Shown in pieces: positions 22,701-32,772 of a DNA stretch of 64,000 nt (position 1 is its first letter; every line of letters begins with the position of its first letter). Source of the DNA: Okapia johnstoni (Eukaryota > Chordata > Mammalia > Artiodactyla > Giraffidae). The DNA lies in the NCBI GenBank assembly GCA_024291935.2, contig JAGTYA010000025.1, forward strand, positions 6,407,501 to 6,471,500. Direction: 5' to 3'. Below the pieces are notes generated by a model. The model saw nothing but the letters and a program-made list of their open reading frames with translations. It did no database searches and was not told the DNA's origin. Position numbers and translations under genes: made by a program.

Positions 22701-23628
22701 CGGCAGGGGCCCGTAAAACGCCTTCATGCCCTGTCTCTCCTGGTCCTCCCATTCTCTCTATATGGCGCCCTTGCCCCATGCAGGATTCTTTAGAGCCCAA
22801 GCAAGCTGGCTGGGCTCCATCCTAGCCTGCAGGTGAGGTTCACCCCTCCAGGGTGCCACCCTGCCAAGATAGGGTGAGGTCAGGTCCGAGAAGGCCCTGA
22901 GCCCATCAGAAGGTTTTCTGCGGGGAGACACCTGTAGTCTGTGAGCAGCTCCTCCTTCCTGAGTGTCTGTGAACAGTTGCTGGCTCCCCTCTCCCCTCTG
23001 CTGGGGCTCATCCTGTTGCAGCAAAGTTCCTTAGACATTTGCCTCTTGATGGCAAAGACCTCGCAGAGCCAGGGGTGCAGAGTCCGCTGTTTTCCTGCTA
23101 TTTGATGTTCCTTGAGTAGCTGCTAAGTGGGTGTCTGCGGGTGGCTTCCCTCCCCTGCCCGCCCCGCCGTCCCCACCCCCCCGCCCCGACTGCAGAGGGA
23201 CCCACCCGGATTTCCAGCTCATCCTCTGCACCTTCCGCCTGACCTCCCACTTCTGGGTCAAGCTGGCCTTCCAGGGCCCGGGGCTTCAGTTTGGCCGATG
23301 GCTTCTTAAGTTCCTTTCTCTGCAGGAAGGAGGAGGTACTCCCCTTAGGCCCTGCGCTCCCCCGTCCTCCGAGAAGCAGAGTGAGGTGTGGGCCCACGAT
23401 CAGACCCAGAGCCCTCCTTCGGGCTCGGGGAGAAGGCTGAAGCTCAGAGAGGGCGAGCCACTGCCCAGCTCACTCAGCTTGGGGCATTCAGGATGCGGGG
23501 CTCCTGGGGTGACGCCTCACCTGCAGTTTCTGGTGTTCGGGGCTCAGAAAGCTGGAGCCCGCCATGGCCAAGTCCAGCCAGAGCACGCTGAGCAGCAGCA
23601 GGCTGCAGATGGTCCGCAGGGCGGGCAT
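19715..23628 (-). CDS. GHRL: appetite-regulating hormone precursor (ghrelin and obestatin), spliced
   Basis: Join of 23628-23521, 23319-23206, 20329-20221 and 19734-19715 (complement), giving a 116-residue precursor with no frameshift. Residues 1-23 form a hydrophobic signal peptide ('[16 protein letters not shown]'). Mature ghrelin follows at 24-50, starting '[10 protein letters not shown]' and ending 'KLKPR'. In the family Ser3 of ghrelin is octanoylated by GOAT, and this Ser is present. Residues 75-97 are obestatin ('[13 protein letters not shown]' to 'LGK'), preceded by Arg74. Ghrelin is secreted by stomach endocrine cells and activates GHSR to promote growth-hormone release and feeding. 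The mature peptide has 27 residues, lacking the Gln14 of human ghrelin, as reported for ruminants. It differs from the Bos taurus peptide as I recall it at position 17 (Leu) and at 22-23 (Ala-Lys). SEC13 lies to the right on the same strand, as in human. Confidence 0.95.
19770..19890 (+). mobile_element. CHR-type SINE in GHRL intron 4
   Basis: Starts 'gggacttccctggtggtcca' and ends 'agccaaaataag'. Its edge is only about 35 bp from the exon 5 acceptor, so it borders the expected branch-point region. Confidence 0.8.
20221..20329 (-). CDS. GHRL: GHRL exon 4 (obestatin exon)
   Basis: 109 bp: acceptor 'cctag|ttcaac', donor 'gacg|gtaag'. Encodes all of obestatin and then '[11 protein letters not shown]', ending in phase 1. 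The length equals the human exon as I recall it. Confidence 0.93.
20340..23205 (-). other. GHRL: GHRL intron 3
   Basis: A GC-rich 2.9-kb intron with no internal exon recognised. It contains one Bov-tA and a C-run at 21790-21802. Open frames up to 124 codons here are compositional. Confidence 0.6.
22308..22530 (+). mobile_element. Bov-tA SINE in GHRL intron 3
   Basis: Starts 'gggcttcccaggtggcgcta' and ends 'cacaactgaagtgactgaac'. Antisense to GHRL. Confidence 0.88.
23206..23319 (-). CDS. GHRL: GHRL exon 3 (C-terminal half of ghrelin)
   Basis: 114 bp, 38 codons, in phase at both ends. Acceptor 'tcctgcag|agaaag', donor 'atccgg|gtggg'. Encodes '[14 protein letters not shown]', which finishes ghrelin, and then the spacer ending '[11 protein letters not shown]'. 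There is one CAG at the acceptor, not the tandem CAGCAG that gives Gln14 and des-Gln14 forms in human and rat. Confidence 0.95.
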
Positions 23629-23655
23629 GGCTTCCCTGGCTGGAGGCAGACGGAC
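23521..23655 (-). CDS. GHRL: GHRL exon 2 (start codon, signal peptide, ghrelin N-terminus)
   Basis: ATG at 23628-23626 and 36 codons to 'EHQKLQ' at donor 'ctgcag|gtgagg'. About 27 bp of 5' UTR lie downstream of the acceptor 'ctccag|gtccg' (exon start 23655). A longer in-frame ATG upstream (23676) lies in the intron and is not used in this model. Confidence 0.93.
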
Positions 23656-24094
23656 CTGGAGGAGAGAGGGTCTCACGGCCGGGCAGAGAGATGCGGCGGG
23701 GCTCCAAGCTGGACCCTGGACCCGGGGGCCGTGACTGCTGTCTGGAGCAGCTCTCCCCCAGGAGCACCATCTGCCCGCCTCCCCGCGGTTGGAGCATGTG
23801 GGCTCCTTCCCAAGACTGTTCTCTCAGGGGCTGATGCTTGGCAGTGGGACTGTCCACATGCTTTGTCCGCCGCCCTGAGAACCTTGCGCCAAGTTTCTGG
23901 AGGAGGGGTGAGGAAGGCAAACTGGCCAGGTCCCAGGGGGCACTGGGGCCGCTCCCAAGTCCAGCTGGGAGCAGCCGGGTGGCCCGTGGTCCTGCAGCCT
24001 CCTCGTGTTCAGATGGGCCTGCAGGTGTGCGGCCATTGCCATGAGTTAGACCCATAAGCAGACCCCCGCACGCGAGCGTCCCCAGAGTGCCTAC

Positions 24095-24113
24095 CTGGGG
24101 TTCCGGGCGGAGG
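24095..24113 (-). other. GHRL: GHRL exon 1 (non-coding)
   Basis: A short leader of about 19 bp between the inferred start and the donor 'ccccag|gtaggc' at 24095/24094. Human GHRL exon 1 is similarly about 20 bp. The start position is inferred from the TATA box only. Confidence 0.6.
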
Positions 24114-24136
24114 TGGTGCCTGGTGGCCGTCTGGTC

Positions 24137-24144
24137 CTTATATA
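24137..24144 (-). promoter_or_regulatory. GHRL: GHRL TATA box
   Basis: TATATAAG on minus ('cttatata' on plus), with the exon 1 donor about 45 bp downstream. The human GHRL core promoter also has a TATATAA element. Confidence 0.8.
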
Positions 24145-24469
24145 GGGCAGCCTGTGTTTGAAACCAGCATCCGTATCTCAGGGCAGCCTGGCATCCGGGG
24201 GCTGAGTGCCATTCCTTGGGAACTAAAAATGCTCGCATCACCCACCAGGGAGACGTCAACAGCAGAGATCAAATGCCCTGAGAGACGGCCAGGTTGGCCT
24301 GGGGCGGCCCCATGGGGCCACCTGCTCCTCCTGTGCCCAGGCGCGCCCACCTCGGCTTAGGTGGGAGGGAGCAGAGTGCTCCCTGGGCCCAGCTCGGCGT
24401 TGCTGCTCCGTGGCCATGACCCGCTGGCCTTTCTGCTCCACTCCTCCTCCCGGGATAGAACCAGGTTGG

Positions 24470-24608
24470 TTGCTGTTGTTCAGTTGCCAAGTTGTGTCCG
24501 ATTCTTTGCGACCCCAGGGACTGCGATGGCCAGGCATCCCTGTCCCTCATCCTCTCCCAGAGTTTGTCCAAGTTCACGTCCACTGAACTGGTGATAAACC
24601 AGGCTTCA
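24470..24608 (-). mobile_element. BovB/Bov-A 3' fragment upstream of GHRL promoter
   Basis: 'cagttgccaagttgtgtcc' and 'atcctctcccagagtttgtc' match the BovB 3' end. It lies about 330 bp upstream of the GHRL TATA box. Confidence 0.75.
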
Positions 24609-26640
24609 TCGCTCAATCTCAGGGGCTTGTGCTGCCTCGGGCCTCATGAGGGACGCTGCTCTGGCTCCCACAGCCTCGAGCATGTGAGAGCCCGCTTCCT
24701 GGCATTCCCAGGCTGCCTGGAGGGAAGCCGTTTTTCAGATGAGGAAACTGGAGGAGCAGGGCAGGGACTGTCTGCAGCAGGGGCTGAAGGCCTGTCCTTG
24801 CCTCTGGGAGGAAGGGGGCGATGGCTCCGCTCTGCGTGGTCTTTCTTAACACGTGGGCTTGTCTCCCCTCCCCAGCCAGGCCCTGAGAGGCAGCAGAGTG
24901 GCCCTGGGGGCGGGAGAGCCGGGACCCGGTGCTGCCACGGCTGACCACGTGCACGCTGGCCTCAGTGAGGTCACTGAATGTCCCCTGCACACGGCTGCAT
25001 CTCAGAGTGGCTTTGAGGATGGACCAAGGTGATGGCTGTGACATCCTTTGTAAGCCATCAAGTGTCACACGGTAGCTGTTCTTCGTACCTTGGCCAGCCT
25101 CAGCCACGTCACATGTTCCCTGCTGAAGAGCTGGTCAACCACGTAGGGGATTCCTAACCTGCCCGGAGCCCTTCGTCCCACCAGATGCCCAGGCGGTGAC
25201 TGCTGAGGGCTTGGTGAGTTGTCTGCATAGATGTTCTAGCATCTCAGAGGAGGAACTCGCTTCTGGCCACACTCGGGCTGGAGGGGTGGGAAGGCAGCCC
25301 CCATCGGGGCCGCGGCAGTGGGGCCGGGCTTTGAAGGGAGGCTCTGCTGCAGGCAGAGGGCAGGAGCGGAGGTGAGTAGCAGGTGCAGGTGTAGACTGCG
25401 TGGAGCCCGCCAATGAGAAGGTGGGATGCTTGGAGGATGGTGGTAAAGGTGGGGGGAGGAGTGGGTTGTGAGGAAAGGCCTGGAAGGAGGGGCGGGGTGA
25501 GGATGAGCACCCTTGGGAAGCTCCTGGCACCAGGCATCTGGGCTTTGATCTGGAGAAGGGAAGACTTTGAAGGCTCGTGAGCAGTGGAGTGACTGACTGA
25601 CCCTGAAGACTTGGGAGGCTGCACCTCTTGTTTCACGGGGAGAAAAACTGACTCTTTAAAAGAGGCCACCCTTTCCCCAAAGCCACGCCGCCCGCAGTGG
25701 CCATGTGGGCTGCCAGTTGGGCTCCCGATCAGGAAGGGACTGGGGCAGCCAGCAGACCTCTGGGCGTCAGATGCTGGCCTGACGTAGGCAGACCTCAGGG
25801 AGATGGACCTTGTCGACTCTAGGGACGGAGGACCTGGGAGGGGCTGGACTGAGCCCCACAGTGCAGTGTAGGGACTAAGTAACTTCTGCTGGAAAACTTC
25901 TTTCCACCAGGAGGTCCATCAGTCCCAGGAGAGGGTAAGCGTGTCCCCTGGAGACCTTCCCCTTGTGGGCCCCCTGAGCGTAGGGCTCCTGGCCTTGGGA
26001 GCCCAGAAGGGCTGAAGGTGGAGTGGGGTGGGGAGATGTTCAAGACGGCCGGCAGCTTTTTGAGAGCCTCTCCTTGCCAACTCCAACAAAAAAACCAAGA
26101 CAACCCAAACCATCTATGGTGACCAGGCCCCTCCTGCGACACGAGGCCTCCCTCCACTGTGGAGATGGGAGCTGCGGGTGTTGATCTTAGATAACCGCCC
26201 CCGCGAGCAAACACAGAACACCCATGCTCCCTGGTTCCCTCGCCCTCTGATCCTGGGAACAGAAAAACGCAGCAAGTAGGCCTGTGGGTGGGAAACCACC
26301 CGGGCACATCCCGCAGAGCCCAGGTGAGCTGGGGAAGGAAGGGCGGGCTGAGGGACGTCGGGGCCGGCGAGGGCCGGGGAGGCTGTGGAACGGGGCGCGG
26401 ACTGATCAGGGGGCACACGCATACCTGACCCCAGAGTTCTCTGGAGGAGGACTGTGTCTCCGGGGAAGGACCGACCCTCCCCAGCTCCTGATTTCCGTCA
26501 GAGTGCGGATAGCGTGAGCCCAGCCTGCACCTGGGGACATTCCTTTGCCTGCTGGGTGGTGGTTCCCGGCCCGCCACACGGCCTCGAGGGCCCGGCCGCG
26601 GGAACGGACAGGGATGCAGCGTCACTGCCATGTGTAAATG
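24609..26640. other. GC-rich spacer between GHRL and SEC13, no gene seen
   Basis: Long open frames on both strands (up to 291 codons on minus at 25819-26694) are Pro/Ser/Gly-rich and show no domain. They reflect GC content. CpGs become denser at 26280-26620, which could be a weak CpG-rich regulatory stretch. Confidence 0.4.
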
Positions 26641-26848
26641 GTGTCTGAGAACACAAACTGTGTACATGGTCCACTGCCCTTTTGTTTGTACCAATGATTA
26701 GTTGGCTTGTTAGGCACTTTTTTCATCAATTTAGCCAAAACCTTGGTATGACCGAGGCAGAGTTTGGGGTTATAGAAACAGGTTTTATTTTGCGAGATAG
26801 GGCTCTTTGGTCTGGCTTCTTCTTTCTCTTCTTCTGGCTTCCAAAACA

Positions 26849-26919
26849 GAAGTATCATGCCAGCCATGTGATGAAAAATTCCTTAGAAGTCACATCAAAG
26901 AATGCAGAAAGAAAGAGGT
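26849..26919 (+). other. exon-like segment with C2HC-type motif
   Basis: About 71 bp bounded by a strong 3' splice-site look (polypyrimidine 'cttcttctttctcttcttct', then 'aaaacag') and a donor 'agag|gtaaaa'. The plus frame across it reads 'SCQPCDEKFLRSHIKECRKK', a Cys-x2-Cys-x7-His-x3-Cys pattern like a small zinc-binding knuckle. I do not recognise the gene and see no partner exons. It could be a relic of a transposed or lost gene, or chance. Confidence 0.25.
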
Positions 26920-27296
26920 AAAATCAATTTTAATAATACACTTTAATGTATCCAAAACACTATCAATTTGGCACACAATCAGTATGAAAAATGATTTACA
27001 TATTTGGCACTGGTTTTCTTTTTACTGAATCCTCACAGTCTGGTGGGTATTGTATTTCTGCAGCATGTTTCAATTCAGACCTGCCTTTCCAGTACTTAGT
27101 AGGGACCCATGGCTCCCAGCTACTGCACAGGGTGAGTACTAGATCAACATGGGTGTCACTGTTTTTTTTTTCCTTCATTTTTTATTTCTATTTATTTAAA
27201 GCCCATAGTAAAGTCACAGCTGTAAAATAAATGCATTTAAAAAAACAGAAGATACATCTGGATGACAAAAAATAGATGATGATTGAAAATCTATGG
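26920..27296. other. AT-rich spacer, no gene seen
   Basis: No recognised exon. Poly-T and TTTATT-rich stretches near 27160-27240. Confidence 0.35.
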
Positions 27297-27297
27297 G

Positions 27298-27650
27298 ATT
27301 CCCCAATAGCTCAGTTGGTAAAAAATCTGCCTGCGGTGCAGGAGACCCCGGTTTGATTCCTGGGTCGGGAAGATCCAGCGGGAAGATCCGCTGGAGAAGG
27401 GTGGGTCGGGAAGATCCGCTGGAGAAGGGATAGGCTACCCACTCCAGTGTTCTTGGGCTTCCCTTGTGGCCCAGCTGGTAAAGAATCCGCCTGCAATGCG
27501 GGAGACCAGGATTTGATCCCTGGGTTGGGAAGATCCCCTGGAGAAGGGAAAGGCTGCCCACTCCAGTATTCTGGCTTGGAGAATGCCATGGACTGTATAG
27601 CCCATGGGGTTGCAAAGAGTCGGACACGACTGAGTGGCTTTCACTTTTCA
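27298..27650 (+). mobile_element. two adjacent Bov-tA SINEs with internal duplication
   Basis: The first copy (27298-27455) has 'gggaagatcc(g)ctggagaaggg' repeated within it. A second full Bov-tA follows at 27456-27650 ('gggcttcccttgtggccca' to 'gacacgactgagtggctttc'). Confidence 0.85.
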
Positions 27651-28868
27651 TGAAAACCTACTGTACATTTTGCCAAGGGCAGCAGAATGCAACATGATAG
27701 GAAAAATTCAATATTCAAATATATCCGTAACAAAAACTTCCCTTGTGAATAGTAAAATCATCTAAGAAAATGGTATGTTTACATAAGTGGACACTTTTTA
27801 AAAAAGTGGGGTACAGGGTGCTAGATAAAAATATGTGAACACCAGGAACTCAAGATTAATCTTCTACAATGAAGTTTTATTTAACAATAAAATGACCGTT
27901 TCTAACATGATAATCATATGAAACCTTTTTTTTTTTCCTTTTTAGAAATGAGATGGGCACTTAACAGGAACAGCTTAGTAGTCATTTAAGAACTGGAGGC
28001 ACCACGGGCATCACCTTAGCCAAGTGCTCTCACCCCTCCTTTCCCACTGGGGCATCCCTGTTCTCCTGCCATCGTGGGGCTGGAGCCCCAGATACCAGTC
28101 TTCTATCTTCAGTCTTCCTGTCGAGCAGCTTCCGCCCTCGGCCTTCAGACACGCCCAGCTCTCTCATCCTGGGAAGGTCTGTCGATGCCCCCTTGCCCTC
28201 GTGCTGCCGTGTCCAGGCAGAATTTCCTTTCCCTGTATCCCGTTCCTCACTGGATACTGGCCCCTTCAAACTGTCTAGCTTGACGCCCGCTCCACCACTG
28301 TGCTGAAACGGCTCTCGGAGCTGCAGGTAGCGCAGCCTTAGTCTAGGGGTCACTAAGAGCCGTGGGACCTCAGGGTGAGGCCCGTGGGGCCACCTGACCG
28401 CAACTGCTGGGTGCAGACTTGTGCTGCGCTGCAGTGGATTCACAGGGGAAGCCGTAAGGAAGCCGACTTCCTTATGTTTCATCTTCCGACTCTGATCCAG
28501 TAAGTCTGCCGTGGGGCCGAGAATCTGTATTTCCACAAGGGTCTCAGGTACTTCCTTTCTGATTACAAAGTAATGTTTCCAATGGAAACCTGTGTAAGCT
28601 AAACTCTCTCTCCGGATATATTTGAACTTCTAGAAAATTTCAAACTTACAAAGGAAGCAGAGAGAGTAATTCCATGAGTCTCCAAGCACCCGTCATCAGT
28701 TTCAACAGGTATTAGCATCTTCTTTCGTGTACTTATCCCTCATACTGTTTTTCATTTGAGGGGGATATTGTAAGAGCAAATCTCAGCAATCATGTGATTT
28801 CAGTCTTAAACGCTTCAGTTTGTATCTTTCACAGATGAAACACACTCAGTCCACCACAGCCCCCTTCT
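27651..28868. other. spacer, possible ancient repeat at 28625-28850
   Basis: No exon recognised. The 28625-28850 stretch ('agaaaatttcaaacttacaa', later 'caaatctcagcaatcatg') looks like an old mammalian interspersed repeat that I cannot place firmly. Confidence 0.35.
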
Positions 28869-29097
28869 GTTGTTGTTGTTTAGTTGCTAAGTCGTGTCCA
28901 GGCTTCCCTGTCCTTCACTATCTCCTGGAGTTTGCTCAGATTCATGTCCGTTGAGTCACTGGTGCTATCTAACCATCTCATCCTCTGCCGCCCCTTCTCT
29001 TTTTGCCTTTGATCTCTACCAGCATCAGGGTCTTTTCCAGTGAGTCAGCTCTTTCCATGAGGTGGCAAAAGAATTGTGACTTCGGCTTCAACAATTT
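28869..29097 (-). mobile_element. BovB 3'-end fragment
   Basis: Starts 'ctgttgttgttgtttagttg' and reads through 'ctcatcctctgccgccccttctc' and 'gcatcagggtcttttcca'. A piece of the BovB ORF end remains ('[22 protein letters not shown]' on minus). Longer motif text is at 28970-29060. Confidence 0.8.
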
Positions 29098-29690
29098 TGT
29101 TTCAGGGCAAATAGAAGGGAAAAAGTGGAAGCAGTGAAAGATTTTATTTTCTTGGCCTCCAAAAATCACTTCTGATGGTGAAGTGCCATTTTATGCCACT
29201 TCAGCCATGAAATGAAAAGTGCTTGCTCCTGGGAAGGAAAGCTTTTACAAAGCTAGACAGCGAGACAGTTGTTTTGGGGTCCAGAAATTAGTCCATTTTG
29301 ATGAGTGTTCTAGATGCACTTGAATATGTTTGAAAGTGTTGTTAGGAAGAATGTTCTGTGAATGCCAGTTAGGTCAAACTGACTGATAGATTTCTCTGCG
29401 TATTCCATCACTTGACTGTTTTTCAGGGATCTATGTGTTCTACTGCTGAAGGACGAGTGTTGAGATAGCCAGCTGGAATTGGAAAAGACTTCTCTTCACA
29501 TCTGTGAGTTTTTGTTTCGCTTATTTTGAAGTTCCTCCTCACCATAAACACATCCAGATGTATCTGAACCCAAACAGACTACTAAAGAGGGTGACTCTGA
29601 GCTTAGAGAATGGAGGTAGGAAGCCCAACACCAGAGAATGCTGAGGCCATTACACTTTGAGACCATTTCTCGTGGATGGTCACTTATCTT
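29098..29690. other. spacer left of repeat array 1, no gene seen
   Basis: No exon recognised. Confidence 0.35.
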
Positions 29691-30957
29691 GAGGCTGGGA
29701 TTAGAGTTAAGAGAGTGGGCATGTGGGTCTAAAACAGAAGACCGAACCAGAAGTGGGAGGCACTAGGGTGCCAGAAGTGGGAGGCACTAGGGTGCAAGGA
29801 GGGATCATTTCTGCCAAAACCTCTAGAGCACGCTTGGATCCAGGACAGTCTAGGCTAGGGAACCAAGCCTGCTTAGGCCTGGGACACCAAGCCAGGGGAC
29901 CCAGGCTGTGGGGAATATAATAGACACTTTTAAAAATACTTCAACTTTTCAGGTGTATAAAGACATAACTGATTTCTTCCACGTGCATGATTTAGACGGG
30001 CAGCACCATTATTCAGCTGTACACGTCTGCACAGCTCTCCTTTTGTGGATTTTTTCCCATGGAGGATCTTACAGCGCTGGGTGGACTGCATGTGCTGTAC
30101 AGTGATGGAGGGTCAAGTTTTATTGTCAACTGCTCGTTCCTGAGTGTTCCTTTATATCCTTTCCCCCAGCTTTTGCCCCTGCTACACACAACATTTTGTT
30201 TCCAGGACTCGGTTTTCTCAGAGGGTTCATTGCTATCCGGTTTGAGATGACACCACTACACCAAACCCTTTGAACTTTACGTAAGTTCCCTGAGTCCAGA
30301 GGTCTCTAGGTCCTTGTTGCCGTCAGAGGCGTTGCTTTCGTCCTTGTTTCACAGCCCAGTCACTGCCGCATGCATGTCCCAGGTAGATTTTCTCAGTTAG
30401 CAGGTGGTCCTGGTCCTTTGCTTCGATTCCCTATCTTGAGTATGGTACATATTCCTGCAGCACACATGTTGATAACCATGTCATTTCAATCCCTAGTTTA
30501 TTACTTTCTCCGGGAGCGTGTACTGTGCTCACATGGAGCTGTGATTCCCCTTTCAGAAGCCTGAGTGTTCTTGCCCACAGTGGCCCGTACCTATGTGCAG
30601 TGCCAGCATCGGCACTTGGAGGGTTCCCTGTCCTCGATCTGCAGCATTTACTGTTTGCAGACATTTGTGCTGGACATTCTGACTCACGGCAGGCAGTGCA
30701 GAGTGTAGTTGTGATGGTCCTGTTTGAATTTGAGGGATCGGGTGCAGCATTTAATGTGCCTTGTTTTTCTTGTAAATATTTGAGGAAAATTTCCTTTTGA
30801 ATAGGGCTGTTGAAAGTCCTGTTTATGCGTTTTGAAGTTTCACTCACTGACCTGCGCCAGGGTGTTTCTAGGGTAAGTGTTCCTTATTTAAGGCCTGGCA
30901 GCCCTTTGACTATGCAGTGTCTTGAAGCACCAGTTTGTACATTGTAATAACAGGAGA

Positions 30958-30976
30958 TGGCCACAAGGTGGCACTA
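30958..30976 (+). promoter_or_regulatory. CTCF-consensus-like motif, array 1 unit 1
   Basis: TGGCCACAAGGTGGCACTA fits the 19-position CTCF consensus YGRCCASNAGRKGGCRSYV at every position, in forward orientation. Binding is not shown by sequence alone. Confidence 0.55.
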
Positions 30977-32478
30977 CTTTCCCACACCCAACCCAGGTCA
31001 GTGGGGAGACCGGAGCCTTAGGAAAAGTGGGGCTTTGGGTGGTCCATGTCCTTGGAACATGCCAGCACAAACCACAAAGGCTTGTGTCATTCATTCCTCC
31101 TCCTGTTTCACCCGTGACCCGCAGATATTCAGAAAGCTCTGAGAAACTGCTATGCTGCATTCTTGTCCTTTGGAAGTTAGGGGGCTTGAAGCTAAGGGGC
31201 TGCAGGTGAGACCCCACCACCAGAGCCTGTGCAGGCCGTATGAAAGTTTGAAGTGCTTTTCTCCCTGATAGTGCAGTGTCTCGAGTCCTTTTGGCTGAGA
31301 TTAGCATTCAGGGTAGGTCACCTGGGTCTCAGATTGAGGCCCAGTCGGGAAATGAGGCACTAGGACTCCAAGGGAGGAACATTTATGCCAAAACCTCTAA
31401 AGCAGCCTGAGCTCAGGTAGGTCTGGCCCTGGGAACCAAGCCTGCTTAAGCCTGGCACACCTGCCAGGGGACCCGGGCTGTGGGGAGTATAATAGTCTGA
31501 AACATAGTTCAAGTGTTCAGGTGTATGTGGGCATAACTGATTTCCTCGTCATGCAGGATGTAGATGGGCAGCACCATTGTTCAGTTATACACGTCTGCAC
31601 AGCTCTCCTTTTGTGGACTCTCTTCCCAAAGAGGCTCCACACGGTGCTGGGTGGAGTGCATGGGCTGTGCAGTGATGGAGGGTCGATTTTTATGTAGAAG
31701 TGTGAACTGCTCCTTCCCCAGTACCCTTTATAGCCTTTCCCCAGCTTCTGCCCCTGCTGCACACACATTTTGCTTCCAGGACTCTAAGTCTGTTTCTTTT
31801 TTCTCAGAGGGTTCATTTCTATCCAGTTCGAGATGACACCAGTACAGTAAATCCTACGTCTGCTGCTTTTACCTAAGTTCCCCGAGTCCAGCGATCTCTA
31901 GGTCTGTCCTTGTGGAGACAGGTATTTTCTTCTTCTTCACTTCATGGTTATTTCAGTAGTCTAGCACGTGCATGTCCCGGCTGGATTTTTTCGGCATGCA
32001 AGTGTCCTATCATTTGGTTTGATTCCGTCTTGACTACTGTCCATATTGCTGCAGCATGCGTTGTGATGCCCATGGTGTCTCAATTTCTGTTTCTTGTTGT
32101 GTCTGGGAGTGTGTACTCGGCTCACATGGAGCTGTGATTTCCCTTTCAGAAGCCTGAGGATTGTTTTCCAGAGTGGCCTGTGCCTGTTTGCATTGCCAGC
32201 ATTGGTATGGAGGTTTCCCCTTTCTCCTGGATCTGCATATGTACAGTTTTAGACATTTGATGCTGGACATTCTGACTCATGGTGGGCAGTGCAGGGTGTA
32301 GTGTTGATGGCTGGTCCAGTCTTGAGTGTGAGGGATCTGGTGTAGCATTTAAAGTGCCTTGTTTGTTTCTTGTAAATACTTTGAGGAAGATTTCATTTTG
32401 AATAGGGCTTTTTGAAAGTCATCTTCTTTATGGGGTTTGAAGTTTTACTCACTGACCTGTGCCAGGGTATTTCTAGGG

Positions 32479-32659
32479 CAGTGAAAGTGAAAATCACTCC
32501 GTTGTGATCGACTCTGTGCAACGTCCATGGCATTCTTCAGGCAGATACTGTAGTGAGTAGCCTTTCCCTTTTCCAAGGGATCTTCCCAACCCAGGGGTTG
32601 AACCCAAGTCTCCCATGTCGCAGGCGGATTCTTTACCAGTTGAGCCACAAGGGAAGCCC
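32479..32659 (-). mobile_element. Bov-tA SINE in array 1 unit 2
   Basis: Flanked by the 10-bp target duplication 'atttctaggg' at 32469-32478 and 32660-32669. It is absent from units 1 and 3, so it inserted after the array formed. Confidence 0.92.
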
Positions 32660-32753
32660 ATTTCTAGGGTAAGTGTTCCTTATTTAAGGCCCCGCAGCCC
32701 TTTGATTATGCAGTGTCTTGAAGCACCAGTTTGTACGTTGTAGTAACAGGAAA

Positions 32754-32772
32754 TGGCCACAAGGCGGCATAA
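32754..32772 (+). promoter_or_regulatory. CTCF-like motif, array 1 unit 2 (degraded)
   Basis: TGGCCACAAGGCGGCATAA, forward, with mismatches at the K position and near the 3' end. Confidence 0.35.

Larger units (their letters stand above)
19575..24113 (-). other. GHRL: GHRL transcription unit (ghrelin/obestatin), gene span
   Basis: Five exons on minus: exon 1 (non-coding) about 24113-24095, exon 2 23655-23521, exon 3 23319-23206, exon 4 20329-20221, exon 5 19734 to about 19578. All introns begin GT and end AG in the transcript. A TATA box lies about 25-30 bp upstream of the inferred start, and AATAAA is at 19601-19596. Intron 3 (about 2.9 kb) holds a Bov-tA and intron 4 (486 bp) a CHR SINE. 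Ends without an RNA track are inferred. Confidence 0.9.

Noticed and set aside
23131..24057. 308-codon plus-strand open frame across GHRL exons 2-3
   Set aside because: It is antisense to a confirmed gene, its composition is Pro/Gly/Ser-rich, and it has no domain. A human antisense transcript (GHRLOS) exists here but is non-coding, so the frame is treated as a shadow.
23474..24259. 261-codon minus open frame over GHRL exon 2
   Set aside because: It shares exon 2 bases in another frame; the GHRL frame is supported by peptide identity and splice sites.
25819..26694. 291-codon minus open frame
   Set aside because: Long because of GC content; Pro/Ser-rich, no motif, no splice context.
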